In this document: positions 7,565 to 15,148 of the stretch, in pieces
Layout of the letters: every line of letters begins with the position of its first letter
Numbering within the stretch: position 1 is the first letter of the stretch
Assembly (NCBI GenBank): GCA_027296045.1
Contig: JAPUJS010000504.1
Location: 1 to 17,242 of the forward strand
Source of the DNA: a bacterium
GTDB lineage: Bacteria; Latescibacterota; UBA2968
Reading direction: 5' to 3'
DNA length: 17,242 nt
The notes under the pieces: model-generated
Database searches by the model: none
The model's input: only the letters and a program-made list of their open reading frames with translations
What the model was told of the DNA's origin: nothing
Translations under genes and position numbers: made by a program

Positions 7565-8748
7565 GGCGTGTCCTCCCCCGCTTTGGGTTCTGGACTTGGA
7601 ATGGAATGGGGGATGCCTTTGAGGTCGAAGTGATAGGGGATGCCGAAGATGGTTTGCGTGGTGTCGGAAAGCTTGCCGAGCACGCCCAGGGCCAGGGTGA
7701 TAACGAGGAAGGCGGCTCCAATGCCCATGGCAAGCGGGCGACGCCTGGGGTCTCGTTCGGGAGAGCGATCGATGAAAGGCAGGAGGAATAAGAGGAGGCC
7801 CACGATGCCGGGAAGGGCGACGGCGATGGGTTCGGGCATGTATTTTAAGAGCTGAAACATGGGTAGAAAATACCACTCGGGTTTGATGCCCTGCGGGGTT
7901 TCGAAGGGGTTGGCCGGTTCTGCGAGGTGGAAGGGGGTCAGGATGGATAGGGTGAGTAAGATGCCGATGAGGATGTAGGCGACCATAGCTTCTTTGAGCA
8001 CATGATGGGGAAAGAAGGGTTTGCCGCCGCGTTTTTTGAGTTCCTCTCCTGTGGGTTCGGGTTCGTCGGTGCGCTGTAAAGGGGCCGTGCCCTGGATGCG
8101 GACCAGGAGGAGGTGAAGCGAGACCAGGCCGATGAATGCCAACGGGAGGAGGGCGACGTGGGCGACAAAGAAACGGCCGAGGGTGGCTTCGCCCACTTCG
8201 GCACCGCCTCGCATCCATTCGGTTGTGAGAGGACCCACAACCGGCATCGATCCGGGCGCTTCGGTTCCAACGGTGGTGGCCCAGAATGCGAGCTGATCCC
8301 AGGGGAGGAGGTAGCCGGTAAAGCCGAAGCCCAGGACGATGCCGAAGAGGAGGACGCCGGCCATCCAGGTGATTTCCCGGGGGCGTTTGTAGCCACCGTA
8401 GACAAAGGTTTTGAGCATGTGGAGGAAGACAATGAGGACCATCAGGCTGGCGCCCCAGGCGTGGAGCTGGCGGATGAGCCAGCCGAAGGGGACCTCTTCC
8501 ATGATGAATTGGACGCTTTGATAGGCATCTTTGACGGTGGGCTTATAGTAGACCATCATCAGGAGACCGGTAATGACCTGGAGGACAAAGAGGAGGAGGG
8601 CCATGGAGCCTAGGGTGTAGAAGAAATTGGTGTGCGGGGGAACAACTTTGCGCAGGTTTTTGTTGAGGGCATCCAGGATGGGCCGGATGTCAAATCGATC
8701 CTGGATCCAGTCCTGGATGGAAGTAGAGATATTTTGAAGTGTGTTCAT
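7561..8748 (-). CDS. cytochrome b of a Rieske/cyt b complex (b6 and subunit IV fused)
   Basis: The 395-residue membrane protein is the quinol-oxidising, diheme subunit. Heme ligands are His96 and His110 (13 residues between) in LHAWGASLMVLIVFLH and His197 and His212 in the fourth helix. There are 14 residues between the second pair, the spacing known for b6-type rather than mitochondrial b-type proteins. The Qo-site PEWY motif is at 290-293, in a C-terminal half that matches subunit IV, so the two b6f parts are fused. In b6 proteins a cysteine in FYCLG attaches heme c-i; here the motif reads FYTLG (Thr45), so that heme should be absent. I chose the ATG at 8748 (MNTLQN); the frame continues upstream but without b-family sequence, and no strong ribosome site is seen. 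It overlaps the hexaheme gene by four bases. Confidence 0.94.
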   Translation of the reverse strand: MNTLQNISTSIQDWIQDRFDIRPILDALNKNLRKVVPPHTNFFYTLGSMALLLFVLQVITGLLMMVYYKPTVKDAYQSVQFIMEEVPFGWLIRQLHAWGASLMVLIVFLHMLKTFVYGGYKRPREITWMAGVLLFGIVLGFGFTGYLLPWDQLAFWATTVGTEAPGSMPVVGPLTTEWMRGGAEVGEATLGRFFVAHVALLPLAFIGLVSLHLLLVRIQGTAPLQRTDEPEPTGEELKKRGGKPFFPHHVLKEAMVAYILIGILLTLSILTPFHLAEPANPFETPQGIKPEWYFLPMFQLLKYMPEPIAVALPGIVGLLLFLLPFIDRSPERDPRRRPLAMGIGAAFLVITLALGVLGKLSDTTQTIFGIPYHFDLKGIPHSIPSPEPKAGEDTP

Positions 8749-8837
8749 GGGGCATTTTCTGATGTAAACGGTTGATGTGTGCCCCGGCTTTTTGGGGTTC
8801 GGAGTTTCGGATTGCTCCAATTTAACTCGAAACGCCC

Positions 8838-9893
8838 CTAACTTGCAAGCCTGACTTGCCAGCTTTCGACAATTTCTTGAAAGATATCGTCCAGCGACTT
8901 GGTGAGGGTCCAGTTGGGGTAGTGGGCTTTCATCTTTGACAGGTCGCTGTAGTAGCAGATGTGGTCGCCTTCTCTGTTCTGGTCGGTGTAGGTATATTTC
9001 ATGGGGTTGCCGGAATATTCGGCGGCTTTGTCGAAGGCTTCGAGAATAGAACAGCTGTTCTCTTTTCCCCCGCCGAGGTTGTAGACTTCGCCGAGACGGG
9101 GCGATTGGGCAAATTCCCACATAAATTGGGCGACGTCGAGGGAGTGGATGTTGTCGCGGACCTGTTTGCCTTTGTAGCCGTAGACGGTGTATTCGCATTC
9201 TTCCAGGTTGCATTTGACCAGGTAGCTTAAAAAGCCGTGAAGTTCGACGCCGGAGTGATTGGGTCCGGTGAGACACCCGCCTCTTAAACAGCAGGACGGG
9301 ATGCCGAAATAGTGTCCGTATTCCTGGACCATGACATCGGCAGCTACTTTGGAGGCGCCGAAGAGAGAGTGCTTGGACTGGTCGATGGTGAAGGTTTCGG
9401 GGATGCCGTTTTGATAGGTGGGGTCGTCGTATTCCCAGCGGGTTTCGAGCTCTTTGAGGGAAATGTTGTTGGGGGCATCTCCGTACACCTTATTGGTGGA
9501 CATGTGAATAAAGGGCGATTCCGGACAGGTCTGGCGGGTGGCTTCGAGCAGGTTGAGGGTGCCGACGGCATTGACGTCGAAATCGTCGAAGGGAATTTGG
9601 GCGGCCAGGTCGTGGGAGGGTTGGGCGGCGGTGTGTACGATGACGTCTGGAGAGACGGTTTTGAGGAGGTCGTGGACGCCTTTGCGATCGCGGATGTCCA
9701 CTTCGTGATGCGTGAAGTGAGGCAGGTTATCTGCCAGGCGTTTCTGGTTCCAGCGGGTGTCGCCCTGGGGGCCGAAGAAGGTGGCGCGCTGGTTGTTGTC
9801 GACGCCGTGAATGGCGAAGTCTTGTTGGGAGAAGAAGGTGCAAACTTCGGAGCCAATGAGGCCGGAGGAGCCGGTGACGAGGATGGTTTTCAT
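8838..9893 (-). CDS. NAD-dependent epimerase of the CDP-paratose 2-epimerase type
   Basis: The 351-residue extended short-chain dehydrogenase has the Rossmann motif TGSSGLIGSE (7-16), the STNKVYG strand (132-138) and the sugar-binding parts RGGCLTGPNHSG and YGYKGKQVRDNIH. Overall it matches proteins annotated as CDP-paratose/CDP-tyvelose 2-epimerase, which act on nucleotide sugars for surface polysaccharide. The usual catalytic YxxxK is FGASK here (Phe178, Lys182). I recall Phe at this place in many close relatives, so this looks like a subfamily trait rather than a broken gene. It lies between the Rieske gene (26-base gap) and cytochrome b (89-base gap) on the same strand, although it has no evident part in electron transfer. 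The spacer before its ATG is AT-rich and lacks a clear ribosome site. Confidence 0.88.
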   Translation of the reverse strand: MKTILVTGSSGLIGSEVCTFFSQQDFAIHGVDNNQRATFFGPQGDTRWNQKRLADNLPHFTHHEVDIRDRKGVHDLLKTVSPDVIVHTAAQPSHDLAAQIPFDDFDVNAVGTLNLLEATRQTCPESPFIHMSTNKVYGDAPNNISLKELETRWEYDDPTYQNGIPETFTIDQSKHSLFGASKVAADVMVQEYGHYFGIPSCCLRGGCLTGPNHSGVELHGFLSYLVKCNLEECEYTVYGYKGKQVRDNIHSLDVAQFMWEFAQSPRLGEVYNLGGGKENSCSILEAFDKAAEYSGNPMKYTYTDQNREGDHICYYSDLSKMKAHYPNWTLTKSLDDIFQEIVESWQVRLAS

Positions 9894-9919
9894 AGGCTAT
9901 AAAATATAAAATATGGCTC

Positions 9920-10360
9920 TTAGCCGCGAATGATTTTGTTGTCGTGGATGGTCAAAGGCAACGATGAAAGGGGTTTGGGCGGGGGGCCGGCGGTGACGTG
10001 GCCATGGAGATTGAAGTGACCGCCGTGGCAAGGACACTCGATATGGCCTTCTATTTCGTTCCAACGTACCACGCAACCCAGGTGGGTGCAGACGGCTGAG
10101 AATCCGTAGAGTTGACCGTTTTGTTTGACCACCAGCGTGGGTCGTCCGGCCAGACGGCCAACCATTCCCTGGCCTTCTTTCAGGGAATCGGGTGGGATGG
10201 GGTTTCCGTTGGCGTCTTCCAGGGCGTTGCCAGACAGGCTCCGGCCTTTGAGGGGCATTAAATAAGCCGCTACCGGGGTGAGGAAGCCGATGAGGGTGGT
10301 GAGGAAACCAAGACCGAGGAGGAAGCCGAGCAGATCGCGTCTTTTGGGTGTGTCGGACAT
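9920..10360 (-). CDS. Rieske [2Fe-2S] protein of a cytochrome bc/b6f-type complex
   Basis: The 146-residue subunit carries the mobile iron-sulfur cluster that accepts the first electron from quinol. Cluster ligands are Cys91 and His93 in CTHLGC and Cys109 and His112 in CPCHGG; Cys96 and Cys111 form the usual disulfide. The N-terminus has a twin-arginine KRRDLLGF followed by one hydrophobic segment (about 10-36), consistent with Tat-dependent insertion and membrane anchoring. I chose the ATG at 10360 (MSDTPKRR), with AGGA nine bases upstream. A longer start at 10432 would translate through the terminator hairpin of the preceding gene. CHGG replaces the common CHGS, so the serine that raises Rieske redox potential is missing. 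It is the first gene of the cluster, followed by the epimerase and cytochrome b. Confidence 0.93.
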   Translation of the reverse strand: MSDTPKRRDLLGFLLGLGFLTTLIGFLTPVAAYLMPLKGRSLSGNALEDANGNPIPPDSLKEGQGMVGRLAGRPTLVVKQNGQLYGFSAVCTHLGCVVRWNEIEGHIECPCHGGHFNLHGHVTAGPPPKPLSSLPLTIHDNKIIRG

Positions 10361-10385
10361 TTTTGAGATTCCTGGAGGAATGTAC

Positions 10386-10417
10386 AAAAAAAGACCGGTT
10401 GCAAACGGCTTCCGGCC
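10386..10417 (-). terminator. Rho-independent terminator after mdh
   Basis: Read on the minus strand, GGCCGG (10417-10412) pairs with CCGGTC (10398-10393, one G-T pair) around a 13-base loop and is followed by seven Ts. It lies 26 bases after the mdh stop codon and ends only 25 bases before the Rieske ATG. It should separate the ribosomal/mdh transcript from the respiratory genes, or limit read-through into them. Confidence 0.75.
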
Positions 10418-10442
10418 TTGCTGTTTCGACACCCGGCTTGAG

Positions 10443-11366
<924 letters not shown>

Positions 11367-11372
11367 GGGGCT

Positions 11373-11633
11373 TTACTCCGCTTGGGCGTAGACGCTGACT
11401 TTTTTTCGGTGCTTACCTATGCGCTCGAACGTGACGATGCCGTCCACGAGGGAGAAGAGCGTATCGTCTCTGCCTTTTCCCACGTTGTTGCCCGGATGGA
11501 TTCGGGTGCCGCGCTGGCGCACAATGATCGAACCGGCGCTAATCTTCTGACCGCCGAAGGCTTTGACGCCCAGACGCTGGCCTTGGCTGTCGCGGCCGTT
11601 GCGGGAACTGCCGACACCTTTTTTGTGGGCCAT
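11373..11633 (-). CDS. rpmA: 50S ribosomal protein L27
   Basis: The 86-residue basic protein is a full-length L27, opening MAHKKGVGSSRNGRDS and containing the family core GSIIVRQRGT-x-x-HPG-x-NVG. L27 lies near the peptidyl-transferase centre of the large subunit. The start has no cleavable extension before AHKKG, unlike the Firmicutes form. GGAGG is seven bases before the ATG. It lies between rplU and mdh on the same strand. Confidence 0.98.
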   Translation of the reverse strand: MAHKKGVGSSRNGRDSQGQRLGVKAFGGQKISAGSIIVRQRGTRIHPGNNVGKGRDDTLFSLVDGIVTFERIGKHRKKVSVYAQAE

Positions 11634-11643
11634 TTTTTTCCTC

Positions 11644-11676
11644 CACCCCCTGTCTCCCGGTGAGGGGTAGGGGTTG
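11644..11676. repeat. REP-like GC-rich imperfect palindrome between rplU and rpmA
   Basis: On the minus strand the sequence reads CCCCTCACCGGGAG-ACAGGGGG, with CCCCT and AGGGG arms. It resembles the short palindromic intergenic repeats built around CTCCCGGTG found in many bacterial genomes. It fills most of the 50-base gap between L21 and L27 and may affect mRNA stability. Only one copy is seen in the window. Confidence 0.35.
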
Positions 11677-11683
11677 ATAGGTT

Positions 11684-11995
11684 TTAGGCTGAAATTTTAT
11701 CGATCTGGATTTCGGTGAAGGGCTGGCGGTGGCCGTTTTTTCGGCGGTAGCCCTTGCGGCGTTTCATTTTGAACACAATGACCTTCTTGCCGCGGCCATG
11801 GCCCAGTACGCTGGCTTCCACGTGGGCCCCATCGATTTTAGGGGCACCGATCTTGGTTTCGCCGTCGCCGCCTAAAAGCAGGACGTTGTCGAAAGTGACG
11901 GTTTCACCGGTTTCCGCCGAAAGCCGGGACACACGGATGCGGTCGCCTTCCTGGACTTTGATCTGGGAGCCGGCGACATCTACGACTGCATACAT
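11684..11995 (-). CDS. rplU: 50S ribosomal protein L21
   Basis: The 103-residue product matches the usual L21 length. It starts MYAVVDVAGSQIKVQEGD and ends with the RNA-binding section FKMKRRKGYRRKNGHRQPFTEI. L21 binds 23S rRNA in the large subunit. The ATG at 11995 is preceded by a strong GGAGGT six bases upstream, which excludes the longer frame that opens at 12043. It is followed by rpmA, the usual pairing, and preceded by rng. Confidence 0.98.
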   Translation of the reverse strand: MYAVVDVAGSQIKVQEGDRIRVSRLSAETGETVTFDNVLLLGGDGETKIGAPKIDGAHVEASVLGHGRGKKVIVFKMKRRKGYRRKNGHRQPFTEIQIDKISA

Positions 11996-12046
11996 TGGGA
12001 ACCTCCGGGGAGTAAAAAAAACGGGTAAAAATTCAGATCTCAAACA

Positions 12047-12076
12047 AACTTCCCGGTCCGAATGGATCGGGAAGTT
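12047..12076 (-). terminator. strong hairpin between rng and rplU (terminator or L21 leader)
   Basis: AACTTCCCG (12047-12055) and CGGGAAGTT (12068-12076) are perfect inverse complements, and the loop itself can close with TCC/GGA around GAAT. On the minus strand the hairpin is followed by TGTTTGAG, a poor T-tract, 37 bases after the rng stop codon and 51 bases before the L21 start. It could be a weak rng terminator, an RNA-processing site or an autoregulatory leader for L21. Confidence 0.5.
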
Positions 12077-12113
12077 GAAAGGATGCTAAAGCTAAAGAAA
12101 CGCGCAACTTCTG

Positions 12114-13661
12114 TCAAGATTTAACTTCATTTGTGACGTCTACATTTCGCTTTCGGGAAAAAATGCGATAGACGTCGGCTTCCAGGTCGGGATCGGCTTC
12201 GACATTGAGCCACACCCGGGTAGATCGTCGGATGCGCTTGAGGCGTTCTTTTCGGTTTTCCAGGAGGTATTCGCCAATCTCCGGGTGGACCTGTACGGTG
12301 AGGCGGCGTTCCATCGCGGCTGCCCGGGAGCGTTTGAGCCAGCGCTCGATGCGGGCAATCACGGTTTCGCGGCTAACTACGCGGCCTGTACCATTGCAGG
12401 TGGGACAAGGTTCGGAATAGGTGAACAGGAGCGAGGGCCGCACCCGCTGGCGGGTCATTTCCATCAGTCCAAATTCTGAGATTTCGGAATAGCGGATTCG
12501 AGAGCGGTCGGGCCGGATGGCCTGGCGTATCTCGTTTTCGACCTTTTTGCGGTTTCTGGGGTCCATCATGTCGATAAAATCGATCACAATGATGCCGCCC
12601 ATATCGCGCAGGCGAATCTGACGGGCGACCTCCTTGGCGGCTTCCAGATTGGTTTTGAGAACCGTTTCTTCCTGGTTGGATTTGCCTACATTGCGACCGG
12701 AGTTGACGTCGATGGCCACCAGGGCTTCGGTGTGGTCGATGACCAGGTATCCGCCGCCTTTCAACCAGGCCCGGCGTTCGGATGTTTTTTCGATTTCTTG
12801 TTCGACACCAAAGGCGTCGAAAATGGGCCGTTTGTCCCGGTAGTATTCGACGGCCTTGCGCAGGTTTGGAGAGACGCCTTTTAGATACACAAGAATTTGC
12901 TTGTATTCCCGCTTGGAATCGATGACCAGCCGGGAGACGTCGTCGGTGAACAGGTCTCGGATGAGGCTGGAGGTCATGCCCATTTCCTTGTGAATCAGGA
13001 GAGGGGCCGTATTTTTATTGCCCTGTTTCTGGATGCGTTTCCAGGTGTTAATCAATTCCTTGAGGTCTCGCCCCAATTCTCGATCTCCCTGGCCTTCGGC
13101 TTCGGTACGGATAATGAGGCCAAAGCCGTTGGGTTTGAGATTTCTTCCCAGGTCTCTTAAGCGACGTTTTTCGCCCCAATTGGTAATTTTGCGGGAAACC
13201 CCAACCTTATCGCCGTCGGGCACCAAGACCATGAAACGGCCGGCCAGGGACGGCACAGCCGTCACCCTGGCACCTTTGGTGCTGATCGGTTCTTTTTTTA
13301 TTTGCACCAGAATTTCCTGGCCTTTTTTGAGTAGATTCTCGATCGGGACGATGGGTTGTCCCCGGGAATTGGTCTGATAGGCCGTATCTTCCAGGGCTTC
13401 GCTGTCCAATTCGACCATCGATCCGGGAGACCCGGGCATGTCGGATACGTGGAGAAAAGCCGCTTTTTCTTGACCAACATCGACAAATGCGGCCTGCATA
13501 CCTGGTAGCACAGCGGCGACAGCGCCCTTGTAGATGTCGCCCACCATGCGTTCCTGTTCGGCCATTTCGACCAGAATTTCGACCAGTTTGCCATCCTCCA
13601 GAATGGCAATTCGAGATTCATGGGATGCAACATTGATGATAATTTCTGTCTTCACACGCAC
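12114..13661 (-). CDS. rng: ribonuclease G / RNase E-type endoribonuclease
   Basis: The 515-residue enzyme cuts single-stranded AU-rich RNA and takes part in rRNA 5' processing and mRNA decay. An S1 RNA-binding domain spans about residues 36-130. The catalytic magnesium ligands are Asp318 in AIDVNSGR and Asp361 in IVIDFIDM. The zinc-link CPTC (419-422) in CPTCNGTG, used for dimer assembly, is intact. Its length and lack of a long basic tail fit RNase G rather than RNase E. The ORF begins at GTG 13661, four bases after AGGA. A second in-frame GTG at 13655 would give MKTEIIIN, closer to the family start (M-x-x-EI-x-IN), and is perhaps the true one. It precedes rplU and rpmA, an arrangement common in several phyla. 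Confidence 0.95.
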   Translation of the reverse strand: MRVKTEIIINVASHESRIAILEDGKLVEILVEMAEQERMVGDIYKGAVAAVLPGMQAAFVDVGQEKAAFLHVSDMPGSPGSMVELDSEALEDTAYQTNSRGQPIVPIENLLKKGQEILVQIKKEPISTKGARVTAVPSLAGRFMVLVPDGDKVGVSRKITNWGEKRRLRDLGRNLKPNGFGLIIRTEAEGQGDRELGRDLKELINTWKRIQKQGNKNTAPLLIHKEMGMTSSLIRDLFTDDVSRLVIDSKREYKQILVYLKGVSPNLRKAVEYYRDKRPIFDAFGVEQEIEKTSERRAWLKGGGYLVIDHTEALVAIDVNSGRNVGKSNQEETVLKTNLEAAKEVARQIRLRDMGGIIVIDFIDMMDPRNRKKVENEIRQAIRPDRSRIRYSEISEFGLMEMTRQRVRPSLLFTYSEPCPTCNGTGRVVSRETVIARIERWLKRSRAAAMERRLTVQVHPEIGEYLLENRKERLKRIRRSTRVWLNVEADPDLEADVYRIFSRKRNVDVTNEVKS

Positions 13662-13867
13662 ACGTTCCTTTACAAATGAATATGAATCAATAGGATAGAT
13701 CTAACAAAGCTAAGTCAGAAGGAAGGCAATCTAAGGTGGAAGGGATTCCGGGTAGGCGGGGGCGGAAAACCGGGAAAGCGGCTCGTTCGAACTTATCTAT
13801 TTGTAAGTGTTAGAGATAGTTATACTAGAAACTTAATAAAATAGGCCGGTTGAGGCAAGGGAAAATT

Positions 13868-14032
13868 CTATTGGGAAACCACTTGTCTGGGAAAAATGGT
13901 GATTTCTTCGACAATGGCGCGGGCAGGAAGGTTTGCGACCATACATACGGCTGCGGCAACGTCTTCGGGCAAGAGGGCGGCGCCGATGCCGGTGCCAGCG
14001 CCGGTGATAATGGCCGTTTTGGTGGAAGACAT
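13868..14032 (-). pseudogene. internally deleted short-chain dehydrogenase (SDR) remnant
   Basis: The 54-codon ORF starts at ATG 14032 with AGGAG eight bases upstream. Residues 1-19 are a perfect SDR opening, MSSTKTAIITGAGTGIGAA, with the cofactor motif TGAGTGIG. Residues 20-54 run directly into an SDR C-terminus: LLPEDVAAAVCMVANLP-AR-AIVEEITIFPRQ. The catalytic SYK region and about 190 residues in between are missing, while the frame stays open. The family length is about 240-250 residues. This is best explained by one in-frame internal deletion, so the product can have no dehydrogenase activity. It lies downstream of the nucleotidyltransferase gene on the same strand. Confidence 0.8.
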
Positions 14033-14129
14033 AGATGGATCTCCTGGTGAGAGAAGGACTCTGGTATAAGAAGACAGCCTGCGAATACAGTATATCCATA
14101 GCGGTTCCATCGTTTTTACTCTTCTCCCT

Positions 14130-14600
14130 TTATGATCTTTGCCGTATCCAATACTCACGAAAAGCCCGTAAACGTGGCAGTGTCTCACGGTCCTTCTGGC
14201 GGTTGGCGGCCTCTTTGCTGGCGATGATGTCGTCTATATGGCAGACGGGGAAACCTTCCACATCCACATGTCTTTCCCAGGCATCGCTGAAGCATTCGAT
14301 GCCATCGGGAGCGAAGATCAGGTCGAGATCGAAGGGACCGTTTTTGAGCTGGACAAAGTCTTTGCCGCGCTCGATGTCAAGTGCGTGTTCGTCGGTCAGT
14401 GCGAATCCGAGCTCTCGAAGTGCATTCACCAGCGCCCGACCGTTTTCAGGCGAGCGGTCCACCAGCAAGTCGGCGTCCTGCGTCGTGTCTGGGAATCCGA
14501 GCAGGATGGCCCCTGATTTACCAATGAACAGGTACCGTACGCTGTGGCGTTTCAGCGCGTCACGAATTTCCTGTGCTTGTCGATACTCAAACGCGCCCAT
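14130..14600 (-). CDS. nucleotidyltransferase-fold protein (DUF6036/MNT-like)
   Basis: The 156-residue product has the minimal nucleotidyltransferase pattern: YLFIGKSGAILLGF (23-36) is the GS-type helix, TTQDADLLVD (39-48) supplies the Asp42/Asp44 pair and FDLDLIF (90-96) a third acidic position. The C-terminal helix DDIIASKEAANRQKDRE (123-139) resembles that of DUF6036 and AbiEii/MNT-like proteins. The ATG at 14600 is supported by the start of homology (MGAFEYRQAQEIRDAL); the open frame upstream is the neighbour read in another frame. It overlaps the upstream 91-residue gene by 14 bases. Such pairs often act as toxin-antitoxin or abortive-infection modules, but which partner would be toxic is not evident. 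Confidence 0.75.
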   Translation of the reverse strand: MGAFEYRQAQEIRDALKRHSVRYLFIGKSGAILLGFPDTTQDADLLVDRSPENGRALVNALRELGFALTDEHALDIERGKDFVQLKNGPFDLDLIFAPDGIECFSDAWERHVDVEGFPVCHIDDIIASKEAANRQKDRETLPRLRAFREYWIRQRS

Positions 14601-14862
14601 AACCCAGCCATTCCGGCAGGTGGGTTTCGCACCATTGACGGTAGTCTTCCATGGTGTCGAAAGCCCGATAGGGCACATCGTCCAATACGGGCTTATAGGT
14701 TTGAATGAAGGCGTATCGCATCCGGGTTTCAAGGGGTCGCCTGGCGGCTGCTTCAAAGTCCTCCAGCCACTCGGTGGGAATCTCCACGTTTTCTGTTCGA
14801 TCCTGGAGATGGGTCTTACATTCTTGGACGTTTTCTTCAACTGATTTCGCTTGCTGTTTCAT
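14587..14862 (-). CDS. 91-residue protein paired with the nucleotidyltransferase
   Basis: I do not recognise a named family. The product is hydrophilic and acidic overall, with a helical N-terminus (KQQAKSVEENVQECKTHLQ) and a central RRPLETRMRYAFIQ segment followed by a tryptophan-containing end (YRQWCETHLPEWLGYG). The ATG at 14862 has GGAG about seven bases upstream. Its stop codon lies inside the nucleotidyltransferase gene, so the two are translationally coupled, which suggests a functional pair. It could be the antitoxin or a substrate-binding partner. Confidence 0.65.
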   Translation of the reverse strand: MKQQAKSVEENVQECKTHLQDRTENVEIPTEWLEDFEAAARRPLETRMRYAFIQTYKPVLDDVPYRAFDTMEDYRQWCETHLPEWLGYGRV

Positions 14863-14890
14863 GGTCTACTCCAGAATTAGCACGTTATCC

Positions 14891-15121
14891 TCAATGTGAT
14901 AGGGCGCGATGCCCGATTACACACCTGATCCCGGCTGGTTCATTACAAAAGTAGGGGTCTAAGAGAGTGCCCTGGTGTCGTGACCGAATGCTTCTGATGT
15001 CTTCTATGGTGGTTTCAGGATAATATACGATGTCTTCACATTGAAAGCAAAGGAGCACTCTGAAGTATGGAATTGACGCTTTCGGCTTGCCTTTGAGCGT
15101 TTCTCTGTTATATTTGTACAT
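14891..15121 (-). CDS. possible small protein of 76 residues, unrecognised
   Basis: An ATG at 15121 opens a 76-residue frame with protein-like composition (IPYFRVLLCFQCEDIVYYPE and NEPAGIRCVIGH), containing four cysteines. It ends 28 bases before the 91-residue gene on the same strand, so it could be the first member of that operon. Against it, the start lies inside the TGTACA operator of the divergent antitoxin and no ribosome site is visible. It may be a remnant or spurious. Confidence 0.3.
   Translation of the reverse strand: MYKYNRETLKGKPKASIPYFRVLLCFQCEDIVYYPETTIEDIRSIRSRHQGTLLDPYFCNEPAGIRCVIGHRALSH
15087..15114 (+). promoter_or_regulatory. probable promoter of the Phd/YefM-RelE pair
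   Basis: TTGCCT (15087-15092) and TATATT (15109-15114) are separated by 16 bases. The first operator arm begins at the last base of the -10 box, so a bound repressor would cover the transcription start. Confidence 0.45.
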
Positions 15122-15133
15122 AATTTTGTACAA
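15114..15133. promoter_or_regulatory. double TGTACA operator of the Phd/YefM-type system
   Basis: TTGTACA (15114-15120) and TGTACAA (15127-15133) form a perfect 7-bp inverted repeat with a 6-base spacer, and each half contains the palindrome TGTACA; the two cores are 12 bases centre to centre. TGTACA is the known core of the E. coli YefM-YoeB operator. It lies just upstream of the antitoxin start, where autorepression is expected. Confidence 0.65.
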
Positions 15134-15148
15134 TTCAATGGAGGCAAA

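Noticed and set aside
7565..8218. N-terminal extension of the hexaheme cytochrome frame
   Set aside because: It overlaps cytochrome b out of frame, is arginine/proline-rich without domain sense, and a signal peptide starts at ATG 7564.
8749..9276. N-terminal extension of the cytochrome b frame
   Set aside because: It overlaps the epimerase gene and lacks cytochrome b similarity; the family start fits ATG 8748.
10401..10420. Possible sigma-54 -24/-12 element on the minus strand (GG-AAGCCGTTT-GC) before the Rieske gene
   Set aside because: The GG to GC spacing is 9 rather than the required 10 bases, and it lies inside the mdh terminator hairpin.
13662..13867. Promoter for rng in the 206-base gap (TTGTTA then CATATT)
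   Set aside because: Both boxes match only four of six consensus bases and several equal alternatives exist in the AT-rich gap.
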